Under the pieces are notes generated by a model. It did not search any database and had not been told where the DNA came from. It saw nothing but the letters and a program-made list of their open reading frames with translations. Positions 41,001-53,000 of a stretch of DNA of 64,000 nt are shown here, in pieces; within the stretch, counting starts at the first letter, position 1, and each line of letters opens with the position of its first letter. The stretch lies in assembly GCA_036250195.1 (NCBI GenBank), contig JAVHZZ010000008.1, positions 8,484,434 to 8,548,433 on the forward strand. The letters are read 5' to 3'. The translations under genes and the position numbers were made by a program. The DNA is from Mixophyes australis (Eukaryota; Chordata; Amphibia; Anura; Limnodynastidae).

Positions 41001-44000
41001 CATTAAGTTCTCAATGAGTTGGATGTAACTGTCAACATTTTAAAAATAATCAAACCCAGGAGGTGGCTGCCCAGTGTCGTTTTTGTTTTTATATTAAATG
41101 TCATCCAAATCCATCCAGTGGAAGGTCCAGGGCAAAGTATCTGCCCAGTGTACACTAATGGGAGGTTCGGCCAGGACCCTACCCCCCCTAAAAACTATCC
41201 AGGATCCAACTGGACCACCTCGTGTTGGTTTCATCCCAATCTGTGCTGGGGTTTCTGGATGCATAACCGGACAGACAAACAGACCAATGATTTTTATATA
41301 TAAAATTAAATTTCCATTGAATTGTTTCATGAGTTTGGCATAAACTTCACAACCGTTTAGAAACCGCACCATGTAAAACCACTTATGGAATTTCTTGGCA
41401 ATGTGGTCAGGTCACACGATAATCCTGTGTATATTTATACTTTGCATATCACAAATTAAAACCGCTTGGACCCAGTAGTATCTACAAGACCAGCCTCCCA
41501 TAGAGTAATCTGATTGAAACCAATCCGGTAATTTCCAAGCATATTTGCTAATTCGGTTGGCAGATTGCCGCTAGAGGGTGTTTGTTCGGGCGTTTGCTAA
41601 CCACATTAACTAGCATGGCACCGAACGGCTATCTTTCGTCCATTTTGGACACCCACATATGTGGCAAAATTAAAGAGCAATCCTGCCACTCTGCTCGTGT
41701 GCCACCAGCTTAACGTGAGGAAAAGTAAACAATCCACACGGTAACAATTTAGTTGGATTGCATTAGAATAAAAAACAGGGCAGCACATGCTTAATAGTTA
41801 CTGTGAAACTGATCAAAACGCTCAAAGCAATAGAGACAAACTATTAGGGGGGAATTCAACTGACCGCAAGTTTTTTTTGTTTTTTTGTTTTTTTTCCCCG
41901 CAGCGTTAAAAAAAAAAAAAAAAAATTCCACGCAGGTTTGTAACTGCTATAGTGACCGTTTTTACTTAACGCAGCGTTAAAACTCGTGCAATTCAGTTGA
42001 AGAACAGGTAACGCTGCCCCGTGCATTAATCATTGGTGTTTGCGAGTTTTTAGGGGAGTGAAGGGGAGTGTCTAACGAGGTCATGTATAACCAAAAAAAA
42101 GGACTGGCATACATTTTCATACATTAGATTGCATTACACGACCAATCTATTTTATAATATCTACATTACAGTACTTTCTTTAGCATATTTTTTTATTTCA
42201 CTATTTTTTACTATAGAATCATCTATACCATGTCAAAACACATTATTAGTACATACATATATGTACAAAAAAAATTCATAAATATTTAATTAGTGATTTT
42301 ATTTTTATTTTTGTTTTTATGGGGGTTTTTTTTCGTTTTTTTTTTTAAATAAAATCAACTTTTTCATGTTTTATGCATTACTGATAAACATAGTTTATTT
42401 ATTTTTTCTTCATTATTACATAATTTCAAATAGTTTTCTTAGTTTTTTGATTTTTAACACACCCCAAAGAGGTGCGAGATAAAGCAGCATATTGGCCTGT
42501 TTACCACACCACGTTAAAAAACAATTGAATAGCTTTTAACGCGGCTGCCTCTCGCACACCCTATACTTTCAATAGACCTCCTACTGGAGCGCGAGAGGAC
42601 CGTTTCATGAAGAAAAAAAAAGGAGCGTTAAGTATGGAATTGAATCGCGGGTAATGTTAACCCGCTCGAAAATGATAAAAAAAAAAAAGCATTGAAATGA
42701 CTTTACATGGTGTTCAAAAAAAAAAAAAAACTTGCAGTCAATTGAATTACCTCCTTAGTCTACATTCATAGCACTTTTTATTTATATATAATAAATGCAT
42801 TGCTTTAGTTGGTAAATTGACCACTTCATGACAAGCCCAGGATCTGTTATGAGAATACGGTATAAACACGAGCTGCAATCACGCTGTATGGCTTATAAAA
42901 TGGCTATTTTTTTTTTTTTAACTAATTACTACCATATAATCATTAGACGTATTTGCAGCAATGTAAGAATATAAATGCAATCACTGTTTATGTGCTGATA
43001 TTCCTGTATGTATTGGTGTGAATCCACCCACCACAGCGTCTATGAACATTTCTCCTGAACTTTCATTAATGTAAGAATCCGGCGGGCCTGGTGCTTTGCA
43101 GTTATTCTGCAGATAAAGCTGCGCGGATTTCATTATATCCAGTGAATAAACAATAAGGGAAGCGGATGAAATTAAAATCCAGCATTGCAGGGATGCTGGT
43201 AAATGGTGAGATAACCGAATAGACTGCACACTGCTCCCCCGTCCTCCCCGATGATGGTTAATGTGTTCTCCTTGAGTTCTGCCCAGTGTTTAAGGTGTAA
43301 ATGACGCAGCGTACAATGGGGATAACACTGGCTGTGACTACACTGCAGATGGAGCGTGTAACACTAATCTGTGCCAGATCATTCACCTCTTCAGCGTTCT
43401 ATTCCCTACATGTTACATGTCTGTGACATCCACATTACTGAGAATTACTTTCTACTTAACTTACAGTGGATCTTAAAGCGTGAGCGTTGCACCGCTAGTA
43501 CCAGGGCCTGATTAAGGGTTCTGGCCGCCCTAGGCTAATACGGCCGCAGCGCCCCCCCCCCCCCCCCCCCCTCCTCCGAATATATAGGTGTATAGGAACA
43601 CTCCTGAATATGAATGTTCAGGTGTATTCTCCAGCATTCAAATTTAGACAGATTGTGCCATTGTCTCTTACCTGTTCTTGCTCTTCTCTCTTGCAACTTT
43701 GTTATCCTCTCGCTGGCTTCTGGAAAGTTGGCGTCCTTTTTTGAAAATGCAAAAATGTATTATAATGCAAACCCTGAATGATTAGGCCCTTTAGTTAAAA
43801 CAAAACACTCCATTATGGCCAGCTAAAAGTACCCCATTGGACAGGCATATATAAGCAATATCTGAATATTTGTTGTCAATCAAATACAAACCTCTACCAG
43901 CCCCATCTCACTAATATTTAGTATTCTAGTGATTGCTGAGACCACCCATGTGACCACCACACAATCATGAGATTCTGCCCCCCAAAGCTGCTCTATTTTT

Positions 44001-47000
44001 TAAATACCCCCTGCAGCCATTTTCCTTAACCACAACCCCCCCCCCATAGCCATTTTCCTTAACCCCTGCTGCAGCTATTTTCTTTCTCTCCCACCCTGCA
44101 TCCATCCCCCTTGCAGCTATTTTCCTTACCTCCACTCTGCTAGCTAGCTATCCCCCCCCGTCACATCAAAACTCCCCCAGTCACATATATCAGCCCCCCT
44201 CCTCTGCTCTCCTTCATACATATCAACCTCTCTACCTCCCTATAGATTTTCATGGCAGCCCCCCTCCCACCCTATAGATTTGTATGACAGTCCCCCTCTC
44301 CCTCCCTATACATATGCATGACAGTCCCCCCTCTCCCTCCCTATAGATATGCAGGGCAGTTCCCCCCCCCCTCCCTATAGATATGCAGGGCAGTTCCCCC
44401 CTTCACTTACCTGTAGTTGTGCCAGCGTCGCTCCTCTCCTCAGATCAGCAGATAGGAAGTGAAGACATCCTGCTTCCTGTCTGCTGCACAGCAACAGGCA
44501 GCCTGGAGATTGGCTGTGTGTTGCTAACCACTGACCACCAATGCTTTTGATTGTCGAGCCCTCCACCCCCCCAGCAGCGACCCCCCCCCCCCCCCCCCCC
44601 CCTGCGGCGACCCCCCGCCTCCCCCACCCCGAAAAAAAAATGAATGAAGAAAAAAAAAATAAAAAATATTTTTTTAAAAAAAATACCCACAGTGCAGCGC
44701 CCCCCGGGACCCAGCGCCCCAGGTCAGCCTAGTGGTTGATCAGGCCCTGGCTAGTACCAACATTTGTAATTATGTATATTTACATTTCTATTTTGCCCAA
44801 TGATTTACTGCTGCAATTTTCTTTTTGAAAGAAGTCTGCGTTTGTGCAGATAAACCTGATCATGTCCTAAAATCCAACTTAAAAGGAAAGTTAAAAGCAG
44901 GGCTTATTGTTGCTTCATTTTTCAGCATCTTTTTAGTAAAACCCTTTCACCTGAAACCAGATGCAAAAAGATTATAAAGATTATTCAGGTGAGAGTTGCC
45001 ATTTCCCCTGCTTAGTCGGGTAAAATGAAAGTGTACTTGTTGTCTCACACACACTGGAGGTGGCCATTTCTGTGGGCGGAACCAATATTCATGGAATCCG
45101 TCCACAAGGAATTGTAGGATCCGTTCTCATGATAATTGGTTCAGCCACAAAACGTCTGTTTGCACATTTTGGGCCTGAATCAGCAGCATCTGTGTTAGCG
45201 CACCATTGCCATACATTGCCTACGTCTGTCCGCTCCTTCCAACCCCCGTTCCTCCCTTCAAGTAATAGATCCTTGTAAGTGTCGACTGCATGCGGACATG
45301 AATTGCCTTCATTGGCGTAAGACCCGTTCTGGCGCCTGCGCAAAACTTTCACACATGTTACGGCACACGGATGGACTCGTGTCCAGATATGTATCAGGCC
45401 CATACTGTCAGTGATGTCATGGGTTCCTAACAAACTGATTGGCTGCATTCTCATGAATATTGGTTCTGGGACCACAAAATGGCTGTTTCCACTGTGTGTA
45501 AACCAAAGCTGCATTATAGATCATACATTCCAACTCTCCCTGAATGTCAGGGAGACTCCCTGAAATAGGGGTGATCTCCCTCACTCCCTGAAGAGTCTGG
45601 CATTCTCCCTGATGCTGAGCCAGTACAAGACGTGGTTGGCTTCACCATCTGTGGCCTGATGACACAGTTCAGAAATTGTGTCCTATTTCCATGTATTGAT
45701 GGCTATGGAGGTGGCCATTTTCATGGAGACCAAGATTTAATCAAAGACTGACAGGTAAGACAACATGACTTCAGTAATGGAGACAGAAATGTAAAAGATA
45801 CTTCAGTCTCTAGAGATTCATTAGCTGCTTTTCTTTAACACATAGTTGCCTACTCTCCCGGAATGTCCGGGAGACTCCCGCATTTCTGGGAGACCTCCCG
45901 GGAGAGCAAGGCAACGTCCTTGGTTCTTGCCCCCGCAATAGATAAGTGGCGGGGGGAGGGGGCTTAATGACGCAAATATCGCATCATCTTAGCCCCCTGC
46001 TGTAATTGGGCAAAATTGTGACAGTTGTTCAGGGGGTGGGGCCAAAATGATGTGATTCATCAAGCCCCGCCCCCGCACGCTCACCTCCCCCCAGATCTCC
46101 CTGAAGCCAACGAGGAAAAGTTGGCAAGTATGATATAGATATCTGCAATAGACTATAACGGTGCACCAGTGGGCAAATTTATTTAATAAATGTAGAATAT
46201 GTGCCTGCGAGCAACGACCTTTTAATAAAATGAAGAACCAGTTTTACTCTGCAAAAAATACTGTGTTAGAATAAATAAAAATGTTTATTTAAGGGATTTT
46301 GAGTCTGTGACTGATATCTCCTGTTGGATTCAGTGGTCAGACAGTGATGTAGCTGCACGGAGCCCCTACTGACTGACTGATACACGTCATTCCCCAGTGG
46401 GGGGGAGATACAGCCCCTCTGTGAGCGTTTATCTCTCCGTCAGACCCCTCTGTAGAGCAGAGGAAGAGGAAGCGCAGATATGGGGAACGTGTCTTCTGGT
46501 CTCAGCTCTGTGAGTATTCTGCATTACAGCCGACTAAACACCAGGCAGCTAATGTCAGCGGAGACTGAACAAGACTGGAAACCAGCTGTCATTTCATTGT
46601 GGTATAAAATATACAGGAATAGTCATGTTTGTTATGAGAAATCTGTTACTACAGACTGTAGATTGTAAGCTCTTCTGGCAACCAGTTATATACCATTTAA
46701 CTATTTGAGTATTTATTTGACTGACCTGAGATTTTTTTTTTTTTCTGTCCTAATCTTTTCCTTTTATCATGCATGTCACTGTCCCATCAGTATATGTATC
46801 CAGACAGTGTCTATTAAAAGAGCATTTTACCTTTTATGTTATAAACACAAACAAAAGTAATAACCACAGATCACTGTATAAAAGTTTCGGGAGCTCTGAG
46901 AGAAGCTGTGATTATGGGTTGTATACAACAGAGTAGCTCTCACTCGCTGTCCGTAAACTGTGTTTAATAATGATGTGCAAACCTGTATGTACTAATAGTT

Positions 47001-50000
47001 CTACTCTTGGAGAGCGTCTCTGGTGCACAGGGAGCACGGCCACTATCCCAGCATGTGCTCAAATAACTTTTAATCGTAAAAAGTTCCTGAAACCATTGCA
47101 CATATATTTGTGATTGTTATTAATAGTGTTTTTAATATATATAGATATATCTATATGAGAGATCATATATATGAGATATAGAAAGCCATCTTGGATTTTA
47201 GCTTTGGTGAACGTAATGTTCTGAAATGTTTCCTCCACACAAAATGAACATTTCAATATAATAGATTTTGAAACATATGGGGCATTTATCATATATATTT
47301 ATAAAGAGCAAATGATTAAATAGTGTGTGTGTATAATATAAATTATTTATGTATGTATGATCTATATACACGCATACATATGCAGTGCTGGGATGATTAG
47401 ATTGATTGCCTTATCTGTGAGGAGTTTGTATGTTCTCCCCGTGCTTGCGTGGGTTTCCTCCGGGTGCTCCGGTTTCCTCCCACACTCCAAAAACATACTG
47501 GTAGGTTAATTGGCTGCTGATAAAATTAACACCAGTCTGTCCTTCTGTGTGTGTGTATTTGTGTGTCTGTGTGTGTGTACGTTAGGGAATTTAGACTGTA
47601 AGCTCCTATGGGGCAGGGACTGATGTAAATGACAAATATTCTCTGTACAGCGCTGCGGAAGTGTATTGTGTATGTGATTGTCAGTCTGTGCTGTGTGTGT
47701 GATTGTCGGTCTGTGATTTGTAGACTGTAACGTCTCTGTGAATAGTTCAGAGCTAGTGACGAAATGATGGCTGCGATCAGCGCTGTGTTCTCTACATTCA
47801 GAAGCTCATTCGGTTTTCTCTTCATGTTTTACCAGGAATAAAGATGCTTCTCACCAAATGGCGATCGGTCCATACCCGATACCAGCCGGTTCCCAGTTCT
47901 CCCATCAGGTGAGTGGATCGCGTCACTGTTACCAAAATCTACATTTCTGGCTGTAGAAATCCACGCGGCTGATTCTGTTATGAAGCTGAATGCTCAAATG
48001 TTAAACGTCATGATTGGATATTAAATCTAGTTAACAACTAAGATTTGCAGGGACCTTGAAGCTTGTTGCAAATACTCTGTCTCTAGGTTCCACTGTCGGT
48101 TTATCGTAGTGATGGGAGAAGCTCCTCATATTTCCTCTGAACCTACTTCCCCCCAGTGCCAGTGCATGTCCTCGTGTTCTAATACTTCTCTTTGTAGAAT
48201 GTTTCCCTCCTGCACCTTGTTATAACCCCTGATATATATGAAAGTTTCTATCATCATCATCCTCATCTATTTATATAGCGCCACTAATTCCGCAGCGCTG
48301 TACAGAGAACTCATTCACATCAGTCCCTGCCCCATTGGAGCTTACAATCTAAATTCCCTAATATAAACATACACACACAGACAGACAGACTAGGGTCAAT
48401 TTTGATAGCAGCCAAACCCCTACTTGTATGTTTTTGGAGTGTGGGAGGAAACCGGAGCACCCGGAGGAAACCCACGCAAACACAGTGAGAACATACAAAC
48501 TCCACACAGATAAGGCCATGGTCGGGAATTGAACTCATGACCCCAGTGCTGTGAGGCAGAAGTGCTAACCACTGAGCCACCGTGCTGCCCACTTTCATGT
48601 CCCCCCCGTTCTCTTCTCTGCCCCAAACTATACATATTAAGATATTTTAGTCTTTCCGGGTAAGTTTTGTGCTGTAGGCCATGCACCATTATAGTTGCCC
48701 TTCTTTGTACAGTCTGTAATGTATTTATATCATTCTGTAGATACGGCCTCCAGAACTGAACACAGTATTCTAGATGAGGCCGTACCAATGACCTATACAG
48801 TGGTATTATTACTTCTTTCTGCTACTGATTCCTCTCCCTATGTAACCAAGCATCTGACTTGCCTTCCTCATTGCTTTGTTACATTACTTACCTGCCTTTA
48901 TGTCACCTGAAGTAGTGACTCCTAGATCCCTAAACTCCTCAGTAGTTCCCATTATAGTGCCGGTAATACTAGATTTAGCCTCTGGGTCTTTGAGACCCAA
49001 GTACATGATTTTGCATTTTTTGTCATTAAACTGTAGTTACCACTCTCTGACCATCCCTCTAGTCTACCAAGATCATCAGTCATTTGTTTTACCCCTCCTG
49101 GTGTGTCTACCCTGTTGAATATATATGTGTCATCTGCAACAAGGCATACTTTCCCTTCAATCGCATTTGCATTGTTTCCAATAAAGATATTAACAAGCAC
49201 TGGTCCAAGTACAGATCCTTGGGGTACTCCACTGGTAACATTTCCCTCCTGTGAATGGACTCCATTTACTATAACTCTTTGTTATCTATCCTGCAACCAA
49301 GATCTTATCCATTCCACCATCTTTGAATCCAATCCCAAGCTTTTGAGTTTATTTAAGTCTGTGATGTGGGACAGTGTCAAAAGCCTTAATAAAGTCTAGA
49401 TAAGCTACATCTACGGCCTCGCCTTGATCTATTACTTTAGTCACCCAGTCAAAAAAGTCAATATGATGTGTTTGACATGATCTCCCCCCAGTAAATCCAT
49501 GCTCTCTGGGATCCTGTAAGTTACTGGATTTAAGATATTCTACAACTTTCTTTTACATAGTAACATAGTAACATAGTAACATAGTAACATAGTAACATAG
49601 TAACATAGTAACATAGTAACATAGTTGATGAGGTTGAAAAAAGACACCAGTCCATCAAGTTCAACCTATATTGGATCTCCTGCGATCCTGCACTTATATT
49701 TGAAATTATTCCAGAGTAAGCAACCGCCCATCTGTTTCAATTTTGAAAATCCCCCCAGACTCAATATTGCAATCCAATTTTTACCCTATATCCACTACTA
49801 TCCTTTATTTTAAATTAACGGTCGTATCCCTGGATACACCTTTCCGCTAAAAATTTGTCTAACCCTTTCTTAAACATATCTATTGAATCTGCCATCACAA
49901 CCTTCACTGGCAATGAATTCCATATCTTGACTGCCCTTACTGTAAAGAACCCCTTCCTTTGCTGGTTGTGAAATTTCCTCTCCTCTAACCTTAGGGGATG

Positions 50001-53000
50001 ACCACGAGTCCTGTGTATGGTCCTTGGGGTAAAAAGTTCCCATGAAAGCTCTCTGTATTGACCCCTAATGTATTTGTACATAGTAATCATATCTCCCCTT
50101 AGGCGCCTCTTTTCTAAAGTAAACATGCCTAAACTGGCTAACCTTTCCTCATAACTTAATGACTCCATACCCTTTATCAATTTTGTCGCCCTTCTCTGAA
50201 CCCTTTCTAGTTCCAAATTATCTTTTTTATAGAGTGGTGCCCAGAACTGTACTGCATATTCAAGATGAGGTCTTACCAATGATTTATACAGTGGCAAAAT
50301 TACACTGTCTTCCCTTGCATCTATGCCCCCTTTTATGCATGCCAATACTTTGTTTGCCCTTGCAGCTGCTGCTTGACATTGAGCACTATTGCTAAGTCTA
50401 CTGTCTACGAGCACTCCCAAATCCTTTTCCATTATAGATTCTCCCAAATTAATTCCATTTAATTTATAGATTGCGTTCTTGTTTTTGATCCCTGAATGCA
50501 TAACCTTACATTTATCTGTGTTAAACCTCATATTCCATTTAGTCGCCCAATCCTCCAGTTTATTTAAGTCCCTCTGTAGAGAAGCTACATCTTGCTCTGA
50601 TTTTATTACCTTACAGAGTTTAGTGTCATCTGCAAAAATAGAAACTTTACTCTCTAAACCATCACCAAGGTCATTAATAAATATAATAAAAAGGAGTGGT
50701 CCCAGCACGGAACCTTGAGGAACTCCACTTAAGACCTTTGACCAATTAGAAAATGTTCCATTTATCACAACTCTCTGTTCCCTATTCTCTAACCAGTTTT
50801 CGATCCAAGTACAAATTTTGATTTCTAGACCCAGTTCCCTTATTTTGTAAACCAACCTCTTGTGTGGCACTGTATCAAAGGCCTTTGCAAAATCTAAGTA
50901 GACCACATCTACTGTCCTGCCCATGTCTAAGTTCCCACTAACTTCCTCGTAGAAACTAATTAGATTAGTTTGACATGACCTATCCCTCACAAATCCATGT
51001 TGATTCCCACTAATAATTTTATTGCGTACCAAGTAATCCTGAATACTGTCCCTTAAAATACCTTCCAGTAGTTTCCCCACTATTGATGTCAGGCTTACAG
51101 GTCTATAATTCTCTGGTTGTGATCTCGTCCCCTTTTTAAACAACGGCACCACATCTGCTATTCGCCAATCCCTTGGTACTGAGCCTGATGAGATTGAATC
51201 TCTGAAAATTAAGAATAGCGGTCTAGCTATTTCCGAGTTTAATTCCATAAGGACCCTTGGGTGTATGCCATCTGGACCTGGAGCTTTATTTATCTTAATA
51301 TTCTTCAGTCGCCTTTAAAGTGCACCTTTAAGAGTGTTTCCATCAATTCCCTACTACTGATGTAAGACTCACTGGTCTGTAGTTACTGCCTCTTCCTTGC
51401 TTCCACCTTTGTGCACTGGGACAACATTTGTTCTTTAACAGTCCTCTGGAATTACCCCTGTAGCTAGTGACTGATTGTATAATTTTAGTCTTTAGTCTTA
51501 TTATTCCTCCTTTTGTTTTTCTCCTTTCACTTATATACCGGAAAAAACAGTTTTCCCCCTTTACCTACTGACTGGGCCATTTTCTCTTCAGCTTGTGCCT
51601 TTACACATCTGATTACCTTCTTAGTCTCCTTCTGTCTAACAAGATCCACCTCAGTCTTCATTATCCTGAGTCTGCTTATATTTCCTAAAACCCATCTTTG
51701 TTGCTTTAACAATACTTGTTAGCTCTTTTGCAAACCCCATTGGCTTCCTTTTCCTTGTGCTTTTCCTAACACCTTTGATACAAAGCTCTGTTGCTTTTAG
51801 TTTTGCCACCAGAGGCTGTGGAAACGTTAATAACGATTGCAAATGCTTTTACTGTCCTCTGGGGAATGTGAATTGAAAATGTATGAACCTCCAGTCCTCC
51901 GTAATCTGTGATATTACTGTGGCACTGGCTGTAATATGCACATAGTCCTAGGATCTCTTATTCGGAAACCGGCTATCCAGAAAGGACGTAAGGATAGGTA
52001 ATTGCTGCTGGTTGGTGATCGTGCCGTACCCTGTGAGGAGCACTGCTAAACCATTTAAAGGATAATTTCACCCAAAACTGAGAATTCTGGATTGAATCTA
52101 ATGTCTCAAGAAAAACTCGATCCCAAAAGATGACTTGGGTGAAGTCTGGTGGACCCCCGACATTTTGGTCGCTCCGGCGCGGAGCTCCGGCTTGGAGGGG
52201 AATGTCAAGGGCGGTCAGGGGGAAAGGGGGGTAGTTGTGTTTAAATGCATTTTAGTATATTTGAGACGTGATGCTGTAAGTTATGGAAAAACCTCTTATC
52301 CAAAAAGCGCCAATTCCCCGTCGCCTGTAGAACAGGTCACACATCAGTATTGTATTCAGAGGTTGTGTCTGTGACGCCGCATTTTGTGTTTTTATTCAGT
52401 ATGTTCCACTGGAGAAATGATTTCCGTTTATCTGCACCAGATGAATAATGTCTTAATATCCGCACACAATAATGTAGTGTAGAAACCCCCCAGCTTGTTG
52501 TCTCGTTATCCATATGGTTAATGTTACATGGTGTACGTTATATTTCAGGTTAAGGACAGGTCACAGCGTTCCTGATATGTGATGAGTGATGCACTAAGCT
52601 TTTCTTTCTTGTCTGTAGATACATATGAATGAGAACAAACAGAGCTTTTCTGGCTTCCACTAAGTGGGCTGGAAGGAAGCAGAACGTTGTGTAATATTAA
52701 AGTAGAAATCGAGAATATTAATCATTCATTTAATGTTCTTCTCAATGACCTTGAAATACTGAGAGCTCTGCCAAAGAGAAGTGCAATATACCAGCTCCTG
52801 TTCTGTCATGTTACCACTGCAAGAGCAATTTCCTGATGCACATTGCTGTGGCTCTCCAGCGGTTGTGGAACTACAGGTCCCAGCACACACTACCAGCAGA
52901 TGGGACCTGTATTTCCACATCACTGAATGCACAGTTCCTGGTGGACGCTTGTCCCACCCACAACCATTGATGCCCACGGCAGCCACACTATTATTTGTGA

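Larger units (their letters stand above)
48085..51845 (-). mobile_element. Older CR1 LINE, split by a SINE and a younger CR1
   Basis: Three minus-strand blocks belong to one degraded CR1: 51845-51316 ([20 protein letters not shown], then a [12 protein letters not shown] block), 49552-48591 ([80 protein letters not shown]) and 48250-48085 ([20 protein letters not shown]). Joined in that order they follow the standard CR1 order. The fragments are interrupted by the SINE at 48251-48590 and by the CR1 at 49553-51315. Stops and frameshifts are frequent. Confidence 0.88.

Noticed and set aside
44541..44732. Proline-rich 63-codon frame near the right end of the hAT element
   Set aside because: It is a poly-C translation, not a coding sequence.
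52603..52700. Alternative terminal exon after 47908 (good acceptor, 14 codons, stop, ATTAAA near 52695)
   Set aside because: The tail is too short to be informative; acceptor-like sites with short frames are common by chance, and nothing else supports it.
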